Assembly (NCBI GenBank): GCA_035512795.1
Contig: DATKDF010000194.1
Coordinates: forward strand, 1 to 5,777
DNA: 5,777 bases
DNA from: DATKDF01 sp035512795
GTDB taxonomy: Bacteria > Acidobacteriota > Vicinamibacteria > Vicinamibacterales > SCN-69-37
Direction: 5' to 3'
In this document: one piece after another, positions 4,724-5,777 of the stretch
How positions within the stretch are numbered: position 1 is the stretch's first letter
Layout of the letters: the number at the start of each line of letters is the position of its first letter
Position numbers and translations under genes: made by a program
Notes under the pieces: generated by a model
Database searches by the model: none
What the model was told of the DNA's origin: nothing
What the model saw: the letters and a program-made list of their open reading frames with translations, nothing else

Positions 4724-5777
4724 ATGCTCTCCCACGTAGCCGCCACCCTCGAGCGTCGGGCGCTTGTCGCGGCCGACGATGCCGTTGCGGTGGCCGTGTC
4801 GGGCGGCGCCGATTCGGTGGCCCTGGCCTGGATTCTTCACGAGCTCGCGCCGCGTGCGTCGTGGCGGCTGGCCGGACTCATCCACGTCAACCATGGGTTG
4901 CGCGGCGCCGAATCGGACGCTGACGAGGCGTTCTGCCGTGACCTGACGGTCCGCATGGCGCTGCCGATCGAGGTCAGGCACATCGACGTCGCCGCGCGCG
5001 CGCGTGCCGACCGTCGCTCGCTCGAGTCGACCGCACGCGACCTGCGATACGCCGCGTTCGAGGATGCCGCCGACGCGCTCGGCGCGACGGTCGTCGCCAC
5101 CGGGCACACCCTGGACGACCAGGCCGAGACCGTGCTGCTTCGCGCGCTCACCGGTGCCGGTACGCGCGGCCTGTCGGGCGTGCGGCCCAGGCGCGGCCGC
5201 TATCGGCGTCCGCTCATCGATGCTCGTCGCGCGGATCTGGTGGCGTGGCTCACCGCGCGCGGCGAGGCGTGGCGCACCGACGCGTCCAATGCGGACACGT
5301 CGATTCCACGCAACCGCATCCGCCAGGATCTCGTACCCGTCGTCGAGCGTGTCGCGCCGGGCGGCATCGCGGCCCTCGCGCGGCTGGCCGATCTGGCGGC
5401 CGATGACGAGGCCGTGTTCGAGGCGCGGGTGGTCCAGATCCTGCCGGCCATCGCCAGATATGAGGCCGGCGGTGTCCAACTGAATGAGGCGGCGCTGGCC
5501 GACCTGCCCGCGGCTCTGTGCCGCCGGGTTCTTCGTGCCGCGATGTGCCAGGTGGCGCCCGGCGCGCGGCTCGGCTCGGCGCACCTTGAAACTGTCAGGC
5601 GTCTCGTTACGTCCGAAGGAACAGGCCGACGCATCGACCTGCCCGGCAGCAGTGCCACGCGGCAGGCCGGCTGGCTGCGCCTGGCACCGGCCGTGGAGCG
5701 GCGGCCCGGCGCGCCGCTGGCCTTCGAACGGCCGCTCCTGGTGCCGGGCTCGGTGGACGTACCGGAGGTTGGCGTGA
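4724..5777 (+). CDS. tilS: TilS, tRNA(Ile2)-lysidine synthetase (3' end missing)
   Basis: Open from ATG 4724 to the window edge (351 codons; the family is usually 430-470), so the rest of the C-terminal domain is outside. The N-type ATP-pyrophosphatase P-loop SGGADS is at residues 26-31, followed by HVNHGLRG (54-61), the ESTARDLRYAAF block (101-112), GHTLDDQAETVLLRALTGAG (127-146) and the DASNADTSIPRNRIR block (186-200), all TilS signatures. The substrate-binding middle domain follows, then the start of the TilS C-terminal domain (from about 330). TilS joins lysine to C34 of tRNA-Ile with anticodon CAU in the cytoplasm, so that it reads AUA and is charged with isoleucine; the gene is essential in most bacteria. 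ATG 4724 is the natural start, about 20 residues before the P-loop, although there is no Shine-Dalgarno sequence; the bases just upstream are an inverted repeat. A CAT-anticodon tRNA gene lies directly upstream behind a terminator. Confidence 0.95.
   Translation, partial: MLSHVAATLERRALVAADDAVAVAVSGGADSVALAWILHELAPRASWRLAGLIHVNHGLRGAESDADEAFCRDLTVRMALPIEVRHIDVAARARADRRSLESTARDLRYAAFEDAADALGATVVATGHTLDDQAETVLLRALTGAGTRGLSGVRPRRGRYRRPLIDARRADLVAWLTARGEAWRTDASNADTSIPRNRIRQDLVPVVERVAPGGIAALARLADLAADDEAVFEARVVQILPAIARYEAGGVQLNEAALADLPAALCRRVLRAAMCQVAPGARLGSAHLETVRRLVTSEGTGRRIDLPGSSATRQAGWLRLAPAVERRPGAPLAFERPLLVPGSVDVPEVGV

Noticed and set aside
4688..5584. Minus-strand 298-codon frame antisense to tilS
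   Set aside because: tilS on the plus strand shows every family motif; the antisense translation has none and would cross the repeat tract.

Overview
The window is a GC-rich stretch (roughly two-thirds G+C by eye, codon third positions almost all G or C) of a bacterial chromosome. Gene content and style suggest a high-GC environmental lineage such as Acidobacteriota (Vicinamibacteria-like). That placement is an inference from composition and gene types, not a demonstrated assignment.

Layout, left to right. (1) The last 58 codons of queA (tRNA queuosine synthesis), plus strand. (2) A Tat-exported M15-type/DUF882 peptidoglycan endopeptidase of the YcbK/MepK type, plus strand. It runs tail-to-tail into (3) a large YcbB/LdtD-type L,D-transpeptidase on the minus strand, and their 3' ends overlap by 55 bp. 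One enzyme type makes and the other cuts 3-3 cross-links in peptidoglycan, so this is a plausible functional pair. (4) A minus-strand vapB-vapC toxin-antitoxin operon with overlapping genes and a symmetric operator-like site across the vapB promoter. (5) Divergent from vapB, a plus-strand gene for a deoxyhypusine-synthase-like protein of unknown bacterial role. (6) A decayed remnant of a nucleotidyltransferase gene on the minus strand. (7) A tRNA gene with a CAT anticodon, its -10 element and a strong intrinsic terminator. (8) An AT-richer tract of degenerate 9-bp repeats. (9) The first 351 codons of tilS, the tRNA(Ile2)-lysidine synthetase, running off the right edge.

Functional themes: tRNA modification at both ends (queA, tilS), with a CAT-anticodon tRNA, possibly the TilS substrate class, directly upstream of tilS; cell-wall cross-link remodelling on the left; and a small accessory patch in the middle (vapBC, nucleotidyltransferase remnant).

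A recurring signal is that several genes have -10-like elements only 6 to 10 nt upstream of a GTG codon and no clear Shine-Dalgarno sequence. This suggests leaderless or near-leaderless transcripts. I see no CRISPR array, insertion sequence, prophage gene or rRNA. The most open-ended item is the deoxyhypusine-synthase-like protein; I do not see a clearly new multi-gene system.
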